Assembly (NCBI GenBank): GCA_024643705.1
Contig: JAHEML010000180.1
Location: 1 to 7,241 of the forward strand
Reading direction: 5' to 3'
Origin: Caldilineaceae bacterium
GTDB lineage: Bacteria; Chloroflexota; Anaerolineae; Caldilineales; Caldilineaceae
Length of the DNA: 7,241 nucleotides
Shown one piece after another: positions 1-5,362 of the stretch. The stretch's first letter is position 1, and every line of letters starts with the position of its first letter. Under the pieces are notes generated by a model that ran no database searches, was not told the DNA's origin, and was given only the letters and a program-made list of their open reading frames with translations. The position numbers and the translations under genes are program-made.

Positions 1-609
1 GTGCAGGATTTCTCTTACTCGCTGAACATCTCGCCCACCCCCGCCGACCTGGCCGGTGGCACAAACACCATCAACACAGGCAACGCTGCCATGAAGTACG
101 AGGGCGCGTGGTTCTTCCCGCAGTTGAACAGCCCGGAACTCCGGGCCGACAACAAGCAGGTGGAATTTGATGTGGTGATGATGCCCAAACAGGCCGACGA
201 GAGCCGCCCCCATCGGGGTTGGGCCGAGGGCGTTACTGTGGCAAAAACCGATGCCCAAGATGCAGCCTGGGGCTTTGCCCACTTTATGGGTGATACCGAA
301 GGCCAGAAAATTTACTCCACCATTACAGGCCGTATGCCCAATGCAGCCGATGTAACCGAGAACTTCTGGTTGCCAACCATCGAAGAACGCTTTGGCGTGA
401 CCAATGGCAAAGCCTTCATCGAAGCCTTCAAACGTTCGGAAGTTGACGTGATCGGCGGCGTGGGGCGTACCCAAATGTGGAACGAAGTAGTCAAGCCAAT
501 GGCTTGGGACCTTCTGCTGGACAACAGCAAGACCGCAGCCGAAGTGCTGCCCGATGTGACCAAAGGTGTGCAAGACCTGCTGGACGCCTATTGGGCGAAG
601 AACGGCTAA
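1..609 (+). CDS. ABC transporter sugar-binding protein, C-terminal part (5' end outside window)
   Basis: This is the last 202 residues of an extracellular solute-binding protein of family 1 (SBP_bac_1, the MalE/UgpB type), which captures a sugar or glycoside outside the membrane and hands it to the permeases encoded next. The reading frame is open from the first base, and full-length members have about 400-450 residues, so the lipoprotein signal and N-terminal lobe lie upstream; the GTG at base 1 is not a real start. Family hallmarks visible are GNAAMKYEGAWFFPQL at about residues 28-43 (the conserved 'GkaAM...G.W' segment lining the ligand cleft), the GWAEGVTVAK stretch near 73-82, and a helical C-terminus ending in DLLDAYWAKNG. 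The gene ends in TAA and is followed by a strong hairpin and then two MalF/MalG-type permeases, which supports the assignment. The substrate cannot be told from this fragment. Confidence 0.9.
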   Translation: MQDFSYSLNISPTPADLAGGTNTINTGNAAMKYEGAWFFPQLNSPELRADNKQVEFDVVMMPKQADESRPHRGWAEGVTVAKTDAQDAAWGFAHFMGDTEGQKIYSTITGRMPNAADVTENFWLPTIEERFGVTNGKAFIEAFKRSEVDVIGGVGRTQMWNEVVKPMAWDLLLDNSKTAAEVLPDVTKGVQDLLDAYWAKNG

Positions 610-611
610 AA

Positions 612-673
612 TGACAGGATGAGGGGGTGACAAGGTGACGAACGAGTCACCTTGTCACCCCCTCATCCGGTCA
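612..673 (+). repeat. Large intercistronic inverted repeat (mRNA hairpin)
   Basis: Bases 617-639 and 646-668 are perfect reverse complements (23 bp) around a six-base loop GAACGA. After one mismatch (616 against 669) the pairing continues for four more base pairs (612-615 with 670-673). The left arm contains two copies of GGTGAC separated by AA. There is no T-tract after it, so it is not a standard rho-independent terminator. It begins 3 bases after the binding-protein stop codon and ends 7 bases before the AGGAGGA of the first permease. By analogy with malE-malF type operons, I infer that it stabilises the 3' end of the binding-protein message and lowers permease expression. It could also be one copy of a dispersed palindromic repeat family. 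Confidence 0.85.
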
Positions 674-680
674 GGAAATC

Positions 681-687
681 AGGAGGA
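681..687 (+). promoter_or_regulatory. Ribosome binding site that fixes the first permease start
   Basis: AGGAGGA lies three bases before ATG at 691. It decides for that start over the in-frame TTG at 652, which would lie inside the right arm of the hairpin and has no comparable site. Confidence 0.85.
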
Positions 688-690
688 ATA

Positions 691-1608
691 ATGGCTGCAA
701 TCACCGCCCCACCCGCCCGACAAAAGATGTCCAGACGCCAGCGTAAGGAGTGGATCGAGGGCTATCTCTTTGCCTCGCCCTTTCTTATCGGTTTTATGAT
801 CTTTATCGGCTTCCCCATGCTCTATTCGATTGTTCTCATCTTTTACGATTGGGACCTGCTGCGTCCAGCATCGTTTGTGGGGCTGGAAAATATCACGAAG
901 ATGTTCGCTGACCCCAAAGTGAACAAGAGCCTCATTAACAGCGCCTATTACACATTCATTGCTGTGCCTTTTCAAATGGTCATCTCCTTTACCCTGGCCA
1001 TGGCGCTGACCCAAAAATTACGCCTGCGGGACGTTTACCGGGCAGGCTTTTATATGCCGATTATTGTGCCTCTGGTCGCCAGCGCGGTGGTCTGGCAGCG
1101 GGTTTTCCACCCAGAATTCGGTATTCTCAACGAAGCCCTGGGCTGGATTGGCATCGAAGGGCGCAAATGGCTTTTTGATCCATCCCTTGCTAAACCGGCC
1201 TTCATCTTCATGTCTTTTTGGATGATTGGCCGGCAGATGGTGATCTTTATCGCGGGGCTGGGCAACATTCCCGAATCCTTGATGGAAGCGGCCAGCCTGG
1301 ATGGGGCGGGTTCCTGGCGGCGACTCTGGACTGTGGTCATTCCACTAATGACGCCCCTGATTTTTTACAACATGGTGATCGCCATCGTAGCTTCCTTCCA
1401 GACCTTTGTTCCGGCGATGATTATGACCGAAGGCGGCCCCCAGGATGCCACCCTGTTTGCGGTGCTCAACATCTATCGCAACGGCTTTCAGTATTTCCGC
1501 ATGGGCTATGCTTCGGCCCTGGCTTGGGAATTCTTCCTGATCGTGGTTGGTTTCACCGTGGCCCAATTCTACATTTCCAACCGCTGGGTCTACTACGAGG
1601 AGGGTTAA
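691..1608 (+). CDS. Sugar ABC transporter permease, MalF/UgpA type (CUT1 family)
   Basis: This 305-residue integral membrane protein is one half of the transmembrane channel of a carbohydrate importer. It begins at ATG 691 behind AGGAGGA. A basic cytoplasmic N-terminus (RRQRKEW, about 15-21) leads into about six hydrophobic segments at roughly 30-52, 85-108, 119-140, 169-190, 222-245 and 272-292. The EAA loop, which docks on the ATPase, is clear: E199-A-A, G205 and V215-x-I217-P218, within EAASLDGAGSWRRLWTVVIP. The TEGGP motif at 246-250 and the following NIYRNGFQYFRMGYASA are typical of MalF/UgpA-like CUT1 permeases. The length is normal for the short form, without the extra periplasmic domain of E. 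coli MalF. It is followed 4 bases later by its partner permease. The transported sugar cannot be predicted from sequence alone. Confidence 0.95.
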   Translation: MAAITAPPARQKMSRRQRKEWIEGYLFASPFLIGFMIFIGFPMLYSIVLIFYDWDLLRPASFVGLENITKMFADPKVNKSLINSAYYTFIAVPFQMVISFTLAMALTQKLRLRDVYRAGFYMPIIVPLVASAVVWQRVFHPEFGILNEALGWIGIEGRKWLFDPSLAKPAFIFMSFWMIGRQMVIFIAGLGNIPESLMEAASLDGAGSWRRLWTVVIPLMTPLIFYNMVIAIVASFQTFVPAMIMTEGGPQDATLFAVLNIYRNGFQYFRMGYASALAWEFFLIVVGFTVAQFYISNRWVYYEEG

Positions 1609-1612
1609 TCAG

Positions 1613-2524
1613 ATGCAAGCCAATACCCCAATCACTCAATCGGTTGCACCTGCGGTTGCCCGCAAACAATCCAGCCTCCTTGCCTCGCGCAAGTTTTGGG
1701 GGCAGGTTTGGCTTGTGGTTTTGCAAATCCTGATGACGCTACTGCTAATCACCTTTCTGGTCCCCACTTTTTGGATGATTTCGTCGTCGCTCAAGGCGTC
1801 CACCGAAGTCTTTACCCATCCCATCCAGTGGCTGCCCAGCGACCCCCAATGGAAGAATTACGCCAAAGCCTTCGAGCTGCTGCCTCTGGCGACCTTCATC
1901 AAAAACACGATGATCATCGTCGTCTTTGCCGTGCTGGGCACGGTCATCTCCTCGGCTATGGTGGCCTACTCGTTTGCGCGCATCAACTGGCCGGGGCGTA
2001 ACTTCTGGTTTGGCCTGTTGTTGGCGACCATGATGCTGCCCGATGTGGTCACCTTGGTCCCCCGCTTTATCCTCTTCAAGAATCTGAAATGGTTGGATAC
2101 CTTTCTGCCTTTGATCGTCCCATCATGGGGTGGGATTGGTGCTATCTACGTCTTTCTCATGCGTCAATTCTTTCTGGGCATCCCCATGGAACTGGAAGCT
2201 GCAGCCGAGATCGATGGAGCCAGCCGTATGCGGGTATTGCTTCAGATTCTTCTGCCCCTGTCCAAGCCTGTGATCGCCACTGTGGCCGTCTTTGCCCTGC
2301 TGCAGCACTACAACGACTACATGAACCCGCTGATCTACATCCGCTCCATTGATAAATGGCCTATGGCCTTGGGGCTACAGGCATACAATAGCTCGTATGT
2401 GCAGAACTGGGAGATTGTCTTCGCAGCCAGCACGGTGATGTTGCTGCCGATTGTGCTGATCTTTTTGGTGGCCCAGCGCTATTTTGTCCAGGGCATTGCC
2501 ATGACAGGCTTTGGTGGGCGGTAG
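1613..2524 (+). CDS. Sugar ABC transporter permease, MalG/UgpE type (CUT1 family)
   Basis: This 303-residue membrane protein is the second half of the importer channel. I start it at ATG 1613 because GAGGAGGG (1597-1604), inside the end of the previous gene, lies eight bases upstream; the longer frame from TTG 1547 would overlap the first permease by about 60 bases. The N-terminal 30 residues are polar, followed by hydrophobic segments at about 33-56, 97-121, 132-153, 165-184, 218-235 and 268-287. The EAA loop appears as AAAEIDGAS (196-204) with I212-x-L214-P215. The C-terminus YFVQGIAMTGFGGR matches the usual MalG-type ending (yFvqGi..tG.kG). The 4-base gap to the first permease indicates co-transcription and probable translational coupling. 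No ATPase gene follows, so the complex probably uses a shared MsmK/UgpC-like ATPase encoded elsewhere (inference). Confidence 0.95.
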   Translation: MQANTPITQSVAPAVARKQSSLLASRKFWGQVWLVVLQILMTLLLITFLVPTFWMISSSLKASTEVFTHPIQWLPSDPQWKNYAKAFELLPLATFIKNTMIIVVFAVLGTVISSAMVAYSFARINWPGRNFWFGLLLATMMLPDVVTLVPRFILFKNLKWLDTFLPLIVPSWGGIGAIYVFLMRQFFLGIPMELEAAAEIDGASRMRVLLQILLPLSKPVIATVAVFALLQHYNDYMNPLIYIRSIDKWPMALGLQAYNSSYVQNWEIVFAASTVMLLPIVLIFLVAQRYFVQGIAMTGFGGR

Positions 2525-2597
2525 GGCTAGAATTTGCAGAAGAGCGGGGCAGCTTTCTGATTTGCCATTGCCCAGCTATGGAAAGCTCTACGCAAGC

Positions 2598-2603
2598 GGA
2601 GGT
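2598..2603 (+). promoter_or_regulatory. Ribosome binding site for a TTG start
   Basis: GGAGGT sits three bases before TTG 2607. No ATG exists in this frame near the conserved GNAT N-terminus, so this site picks the start. The 82-base gap before it (2525-2606) has no convincing promoter or terminator. It does contain short competing inverted repeats: AGCTTTC 2551-2557 with GAAAGCT 2581-2587, and AGAGC 2541-2545 with GCTCT 2585-2589. Confidence 0.75.
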
Positions 2604-2606
2604 CAC

Positions 2607-3653
2607 TTGAATATTATTCTGGAAACCAAATGCCTGCGTCTCCGCCGTTTTACTGCGGACGACGCAGGCCATCTTTTTGCCGTGGATAACGACCCAGACG
2701 TGATGCGCTATATAAACGGCGGCACCCCTACCCCCTGGGAAGTGACGCTGGATCAGATTCTCCCTGGCTTCTTGCAGTACAACGAGAGTGCCCCCGGCTT
2801 TGGCTTTTTTGCAGCTATCGAAAAGACCACCGATACCTTTGTGGGCTGGTTCGTCTTTCGGCCCACCGGTGACGATCCGAGCCATGTTGCCATTGGCTAT
2901 CGTTTTCACAAGGCGGCCTGGGGCAAAGGCTACGCCACCGAAGGCGCAGCCGCGCTGATTGATCGGGGCTTTGCCGAGTGGGGGGTGCAACGGGTGATCG
3001 CGACCACCTACGAGGAGAACGCAGCCTCCCGGCGGGTGATGGAAAAGCTGGGGATGCGCCATGTACGCTCTTTCCGCTACGAGGCCGAGGCGATAGGCGC
3101 GTCGGATACATCGTACAGCGAGTCGGTGGCGGTGTGGCCGGGAGAAGACGTGGAGTATGCGCTGACCCGGTTGGAGTGGGAACAGAGGGGAACTATGGAC
3201 GAGTTGCGCATTCGACGCTATCGTTCCGAAGATGCAGATGCAGTTTCGGGAATCATTCGCAGAACAATGCGCATCTCCAACAGGGTGGACTATCCAATCG
3301 AGCAACTTCAGCCGCTGATCGACTATTTTTCGCCGGCCAAAGTTGAACAGATCAACCAGACCCGCGTCTGCCTGGTTGCCGAGAAAGGTGGACCACTCCT
3401 CGCCACAGCCGGTCTGGAAGAGGATGAAGTTGTCACATTCTTTGTCCTGCCCGAACAGCAGGGACGCGGAATTGGGTCCGCGCTTTTGCAAGCGCTGGAA
3501 GCCCAGGCCCGCGATCAGGGATTCATGGAATTGCGGTTGGACGCAAGCCTGACCGGTACTCCATTCTATGCCCGCCACGGATTTCGGCCCACAGGCGAAG
3601 TGCTGGATGGAACCGCCGGGCCACAAGTTTCCATGCGCAAGAGACTCGGATAG
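2607..3653 (+). CDS. Tandem two-domain GNAT N-acetyltransferase (RimJ/RimL-like plus second GNAT domain)
   Basis: The 348-residue product carries two complete acetyl-CoA-dependent acetyltransferase domains. Domain 1 (about 1-192) is RimJ/RimL-like (Acetyltransf_3 family): it opens with ILETKCLRLRRFTADDA, has the acetyl-CoA loop WGKGYATEG (105-113), then EENAASRRVMEKLGM (136-150) with the family's N-x-x-S, and ends in EYALTRLEWE as single-domain relatives do. Domain 2 (about 197-348) begins MDELRIRRYRSEDADAV, has a canonical loop QGRGIGSAL (285-293, matching Q-x-x-G-x-G) and FYARHGF (320-326), whose tyrosine is the usual general acid. The two halves are not similar enough by eye to be a recent duplication. 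RimJ/L-type domains acetylate protein N-termini or small amines; the substrates here are unknown. Start TTG 2607 is supported by GGAGGT. A second start at ATG 3195, exactly at the domain junction, could make domain 2 alone. The gene lies 82 bases after the permease and 15 bases before another GNAT gene. Confidence 0.85.
   Translation: MNIILETKCLRLRRFTADDAGHLFAVDNDPDVMRYINGGTPTPWEVTLDQILPGFLQYNESAPGFGFFAAIEKTTDTFVGWFVFRPTGDDPSHVAIGYRFHKAAWGKGYATEGAAALIDRGFAEWGVQRVIATTYEENAASRRVMEKLGMRHVRSFRYEAEAIGASDTSYSESVAVWPGEDVEYALTRLEWEQRGTMDELRIRRYRSEDADAVSGIIRRTMRISNRVDYPIEQLQPLIDYFSPAKVEQINQTRVCLVAEKGGPLLATAGLEEDEVVTFFVLPEQQGRGIGSALLQALEAQARDQGFMELRLDASLTGTPFYARHGFRPTGEVLDGTAGPQVSMRKRLG
3185..3197 (+). 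promoter_or_regulatory. Possible internal ribosome binding site and ATG at the GNAT domain junction
   Basis: GAGGGG (3185-3190) lies four bases before ATG 3195. This ATG is in frame with the upstream domain and begins MDELRIRRYRSEDADA, a typical GNAT N-terminus. It suggests either that the two domains were once separate genes whose stop codon was lost, or that a 152-residue second product is still made from codon 197. No stop codon lies between the two parts in this sequence. Confidence 0.5.
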
Positions 3654-3668
3654 AAAGGCGGATAGCAA

Positions 3669-4064
3669 ATGAGTGAGGTCAATTTTCTCGTCAACCCGAC
3701 CATAGATAGCCCCGCGCTTAACGAACTTTACCGGCTCTCTTGGCCCCGGCACGTGGAACGGGACGACTGGCCGGAGCTGTCCCACAGCCTGGCGCATATT
3801 TGGGCGTACGACGGCCCGCGGCTGGTGGGCTTTGTCTACGTGGCCTGGGATGGGGGTGTCCACGCCTTTCTTCTCGATCCGACTGTTCATCCAGATTATC
3901 GACGACAGGGGCTGGGGCTTGCCCTGGTGAAGGAGGCCGAGCAAGCTGCCAAAGCCGCCGGTTGCGAGTGGCTGCATGTAGATTACGATGATTATCTGGA
4001 CCCATTTTACCGGGCCGCAGGGTTTCGCCCCACATTGGCTGGCTTGATTCGACTGTGGGATTGA
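3669..4064 (+). CDS. Single-domain GNAT N-acetyltransferase
   Basis: This 131-residue protein is a compact GNAT-fold acetyltransferase that uses acetyl-CoA to acetylate an amine; the substrate is unknown. The strand pair GFVYVAWDGGVHAFLLDPTVHPDY (54-77) leads into the acetyl-CoA loop R78-R-Q-G81-L-G83, then a helix (LALVKEAEQAAKAAGC), and DPFYRAAGFRP (111-121) with the usual active-site tyrosine Y114. The length is at the short end of the family but all core elements are present. Start ATG 3669 follows a modest site GGCGGA (3657-3662), six bases upstream, and the 15-base gap to the previous gene implies co-transcription. With the fusion upstream this makes three GNAT domains in a row. There is no clear terminator immediately after the TGA. 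Confidence 0.88.
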   Translation: MSEVNFLVNPTIDSPALNELYRLSWPRHVERDDWPELSHSLAHIWAYDGPRLVGFVYVAWDGGVHAFLLDPTVHPDYRRQGLGLALVKEAEQAAKAAGCEWLHVDYDDYLDPFYRAAGFRPTLAGLIRLWD

Positions 4065-4129
4065 CCGAAGTCCGTTCAATCAGCGAGTCTTCGAAAATTC
4101 TGTACAGCTCAACAGGATAGCGAAATTTA

Positions 4130-4170
4130 ACGCAAAGATTTTCAACACAAAATTTTGCGTCAAAAATCTT
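4130..4170 (+). repeat. AT-rich overlapping inverted repeats with two alternative hairpins
   Basis: ACGCAAA (4130-4136) plus ATTTT (4138-4142) pair with AAAAT (4149-4153) plus TTTGCGT (4154-4160). This gives a 12-bp stem with one bulged G (4137) and the loop CAACAC. The left-arm segment AAGATTTT (4135-4142) is also a perfect reverse complement of AAAATCTT (4163-4170), so the two structures exclude each other. The patch is distinctly poorer in GC than the surrounding genes. It lies 66 bases after the last GNAT stop and about 60 bases before the -35 element of the next operon. It could be a weak 3'-end signal for the GNAT message or a protein-binding site. It lacks a GC-rich stem followed by a T-tract, so I do not call it a terminator. 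Confidence 0.6.
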
Positions 4171-4189
4171 CTGAGAAACGCCTTATCCA

Positions 4190-4207
4190 CGCTGGTGATG
4201 CGCTGGT
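4190..4207 (+). repeat. Short direct repeat upstream of the glycosyltransferase promoter
   Basis: CGCTGGT occurs at 4190-4196 and 4201-4207, a spacing of 11 bases or about one helical turn. The copies sit about 65-76 bases upstream of the predicted transcription start, where activators often bind. Just after it, GTAGTCGT (4206-4213) can pair with ACGA-C-CTAC (4223-4231) with one bulge. Either could be chance. Confidence 0.3.
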
Positions 4208-4232
4208 AGTCGTTGGGAGATTACGACCTACT

Positions 4233-4262
4233 TTGACCGTATCAATCGGCCCGTGCTACAAT
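4233..4262 (+). promoter_or_regulatory. Sigma70-type promoter for the glycosyltransferase operon
   Basis: TTGACC (4233-4238), an 18-base spacer and TACAAT (4257-4262) form a good promoter. TGC directly before the -10 element matches an extended -10. Transcription should start near 4269, leaving an untranslated leader of about 50 bases before ATG 4318. A second TTGACA at 4281-4286 has no acceptable -10 element 16-18 bases downstream and was not preferred. Confidence 0.7.
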
Positions 4263-4317
4263 CGATCAAACTGAATCTTATTGACACGACCAACGTTGAA
4301 CTCTTTCTGGTCTGTCG

Positions 4318-5355
4318 ATGATTTCTCCTACAGGTTGGATGAAAACAATGGACAAGGCACAGTCGATTCCCTGGGATCGCTGGATGGAAACATGTCGAAG
4401 CGAAAGGGTGGCTGTCGGTGCACGGATCGACAAGGGAGCTGACGAAGCTCTTTTGGATTTGGCAATCATTGTTTTGAACTATAATACCCAGGATTTGCTC
4501 CGGGCCTGTCTTGAATCTGTCTACGCTTCCCAAGGCTCCTTCTCTTTTTCCGTGTGTGTGGTGGACAATGCCAGCTCGGACCAGAGCGGCACAATGGTGT
4601 CGGAACAGTTCCCCCAAACTGGCCTGATTGTCTGCCAGGGGAACAGCGGCTACAGTGCTGGCAACAACCGGGCCATGCGTCAATTGGGCTTCGATGGATC
4701 GACAAACAAGTCTGTTACTCGTCTGCCCCGGTATGTGCTTCTGCTCAACCCAGATACGCTCTTGCCGCCGGATGCCCTGGCCCGCATGGTGCGCTTTATG
4801 GACGAGAACCCTCCCATCGGCGTGGCTGGTCCCCGTTTGCGCCGCCCCGATGGAACCCTGGATCGAGCCTGTCGGCGCAGCTTTCCCACACCGGCTGTCA
4901 GTTTCTACCGGATGACGGGTTTGAGCCGCCTGTTTCCCCATAGCAAACTTTTCAATGCCTACAACCTGGAATATCTGCCCGAAGATGCTGTGCACCCCGT
5001 CGATGCCGTGGTTGGGGCCTATATGCAGGTGCGTCGAGAGGTGATTGTGCAGATTGGGCTGTTGGACGAAGCCTATTTTATGTATGGCGAAGATTTGGAC
5101 TGGGCCAAGCGAGCCAAAGACAAGGGGTGGGAAGTCTGGTATAACGGCCAGGTAGAGATCACCCATGTGAAGGAAGCCGCCAGCAAGCGCAGCCGCAAGG
5201 CACGGGTGGCCTTTTACGAAGCCATGTGGATATTCTACCGCAAACATTACCAGGCGGATACTCCCTGGCTGTTGGACAAAGCTGTATTGGCTGGTATTGC
5301 GCTCTTTGGCGGGTTGGATGTAGCCGGGCGTATGTGGCAAACAATCGGGGATTGA
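4318..5355 (+). CDS. Family 2 glycosyltransferase, rhamnosyltransferase (WbbL)-like
   Basis: The product, up to 345 residues, transfers a sugar from a nucleotide donor to a growing glycan, probably on the lipid carrier at the inner face of the membrane. The GT-A fold is plain: LAIIVLNYNTQDLLRACLESV (48-68), the nucleotide-binding VVDNASSDQSG (81-91), GNSGYSAGNNRAM (108-120), LLLNPDT (141-147) with the metal-binding N-x-D, and the acceptor-side GAYMQVRR (233-240) followed by FMYGEDLDWAKRAKDKGW (254-271), whose E258-D259 are the expected catalytic-base region. WbbL-like rhamnosyltransferases share this arrangement, but donor and acceptor are not proven. The start is uncertain: the GT domain begins near residue 47, no strong ribosome binding site precedes ATG 4318, and in-frame ATGs at 4339, 4348 and 4384 are alternatives. 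The gene follows a good promoter and is 7 bases from the priming transferase, so the two are probably one operon. Confidence 0.88.
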   Translation: MISPTGWMKTMDKAQSIPWDRWMETCRSERVAVGARIDKGADEALLDLAIIVLNYNTQDLLRACLESVYASQGSFSFSVCVVDNASSDQSGTMVSEQFPQTGLIVCQGNSGYSAGNNRAMRQLGFDGSTNKSVTRLPRYVLLLNPDTLLPPDALARMVRFMDENPPIGVAGPRLRRPDGTLDRACRRSFPTPAVSFYRMTGLSRLFPHSKLFNAYNLEYLPEDAVHPVDAVVGAYMQVRREVIVQIGLLDEAYFMYGEDLDWAKRAKDKGWEVWYNGQVEITHVKEAASKRSRKARVAFYEAMWIFYRKHYQADTPWLLDKAVLAGIALFGGLDVAGRMWQTIGD

Positions 5356-5362
5356 TTCTGTT

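Noticed and set aside
652..690. Upstream TTG start giving the first permease 13 extra residues
   Set aside because: The start would lie inside the right arm of the hairpin, while ATG 691 has AGGAGGA at proper spacing.
1547..1612. Upstream TTG start for the second permease
   Set aside because: It overlaps the first permease by about 60 bases and the segment is unlike MalG N-termini; ATG 1613 has a good ribosome binding site.
2541..2589. Inverted repeats AGCTTTC/GAAAGCT and AGAGC/GCTCT before the GNAT fusion
   Set aside because: Arms are short, the loop is over 20 bases and the pairings compete, so chance is a sufficient explanation.
2361..4079. Long open frame (572 codons) on the minus strand across the GNAT genes
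   Set aside because: It lies antisense to three recognisable GNAT domains, resembles no known protein, and its low-complexity composition is what codon bias on the other strand produces.
4183..4191. TTATCCACG, resembling a DnaA box, beside an AT-rich patch
   Set aside because: There is only one imperfect box, no cluster, and no dnaA or dnaN nearby, so an origin is not supported.
4281..4309. TTGACA at 4281 as an alternative promoter for the glycosyltransferase
   Set aside because: The matching -10 position reads TTTCTG, which is poor compared with TACAAT at 4257.
4228..5340. Minus-strand open frame of 370 codons opposite the glycosyltransferase
   Set aside because: It is a mirror of a clear family 2 glycosyltransferase frame, with no recognisable motifs and no supporting ribosome binding site.
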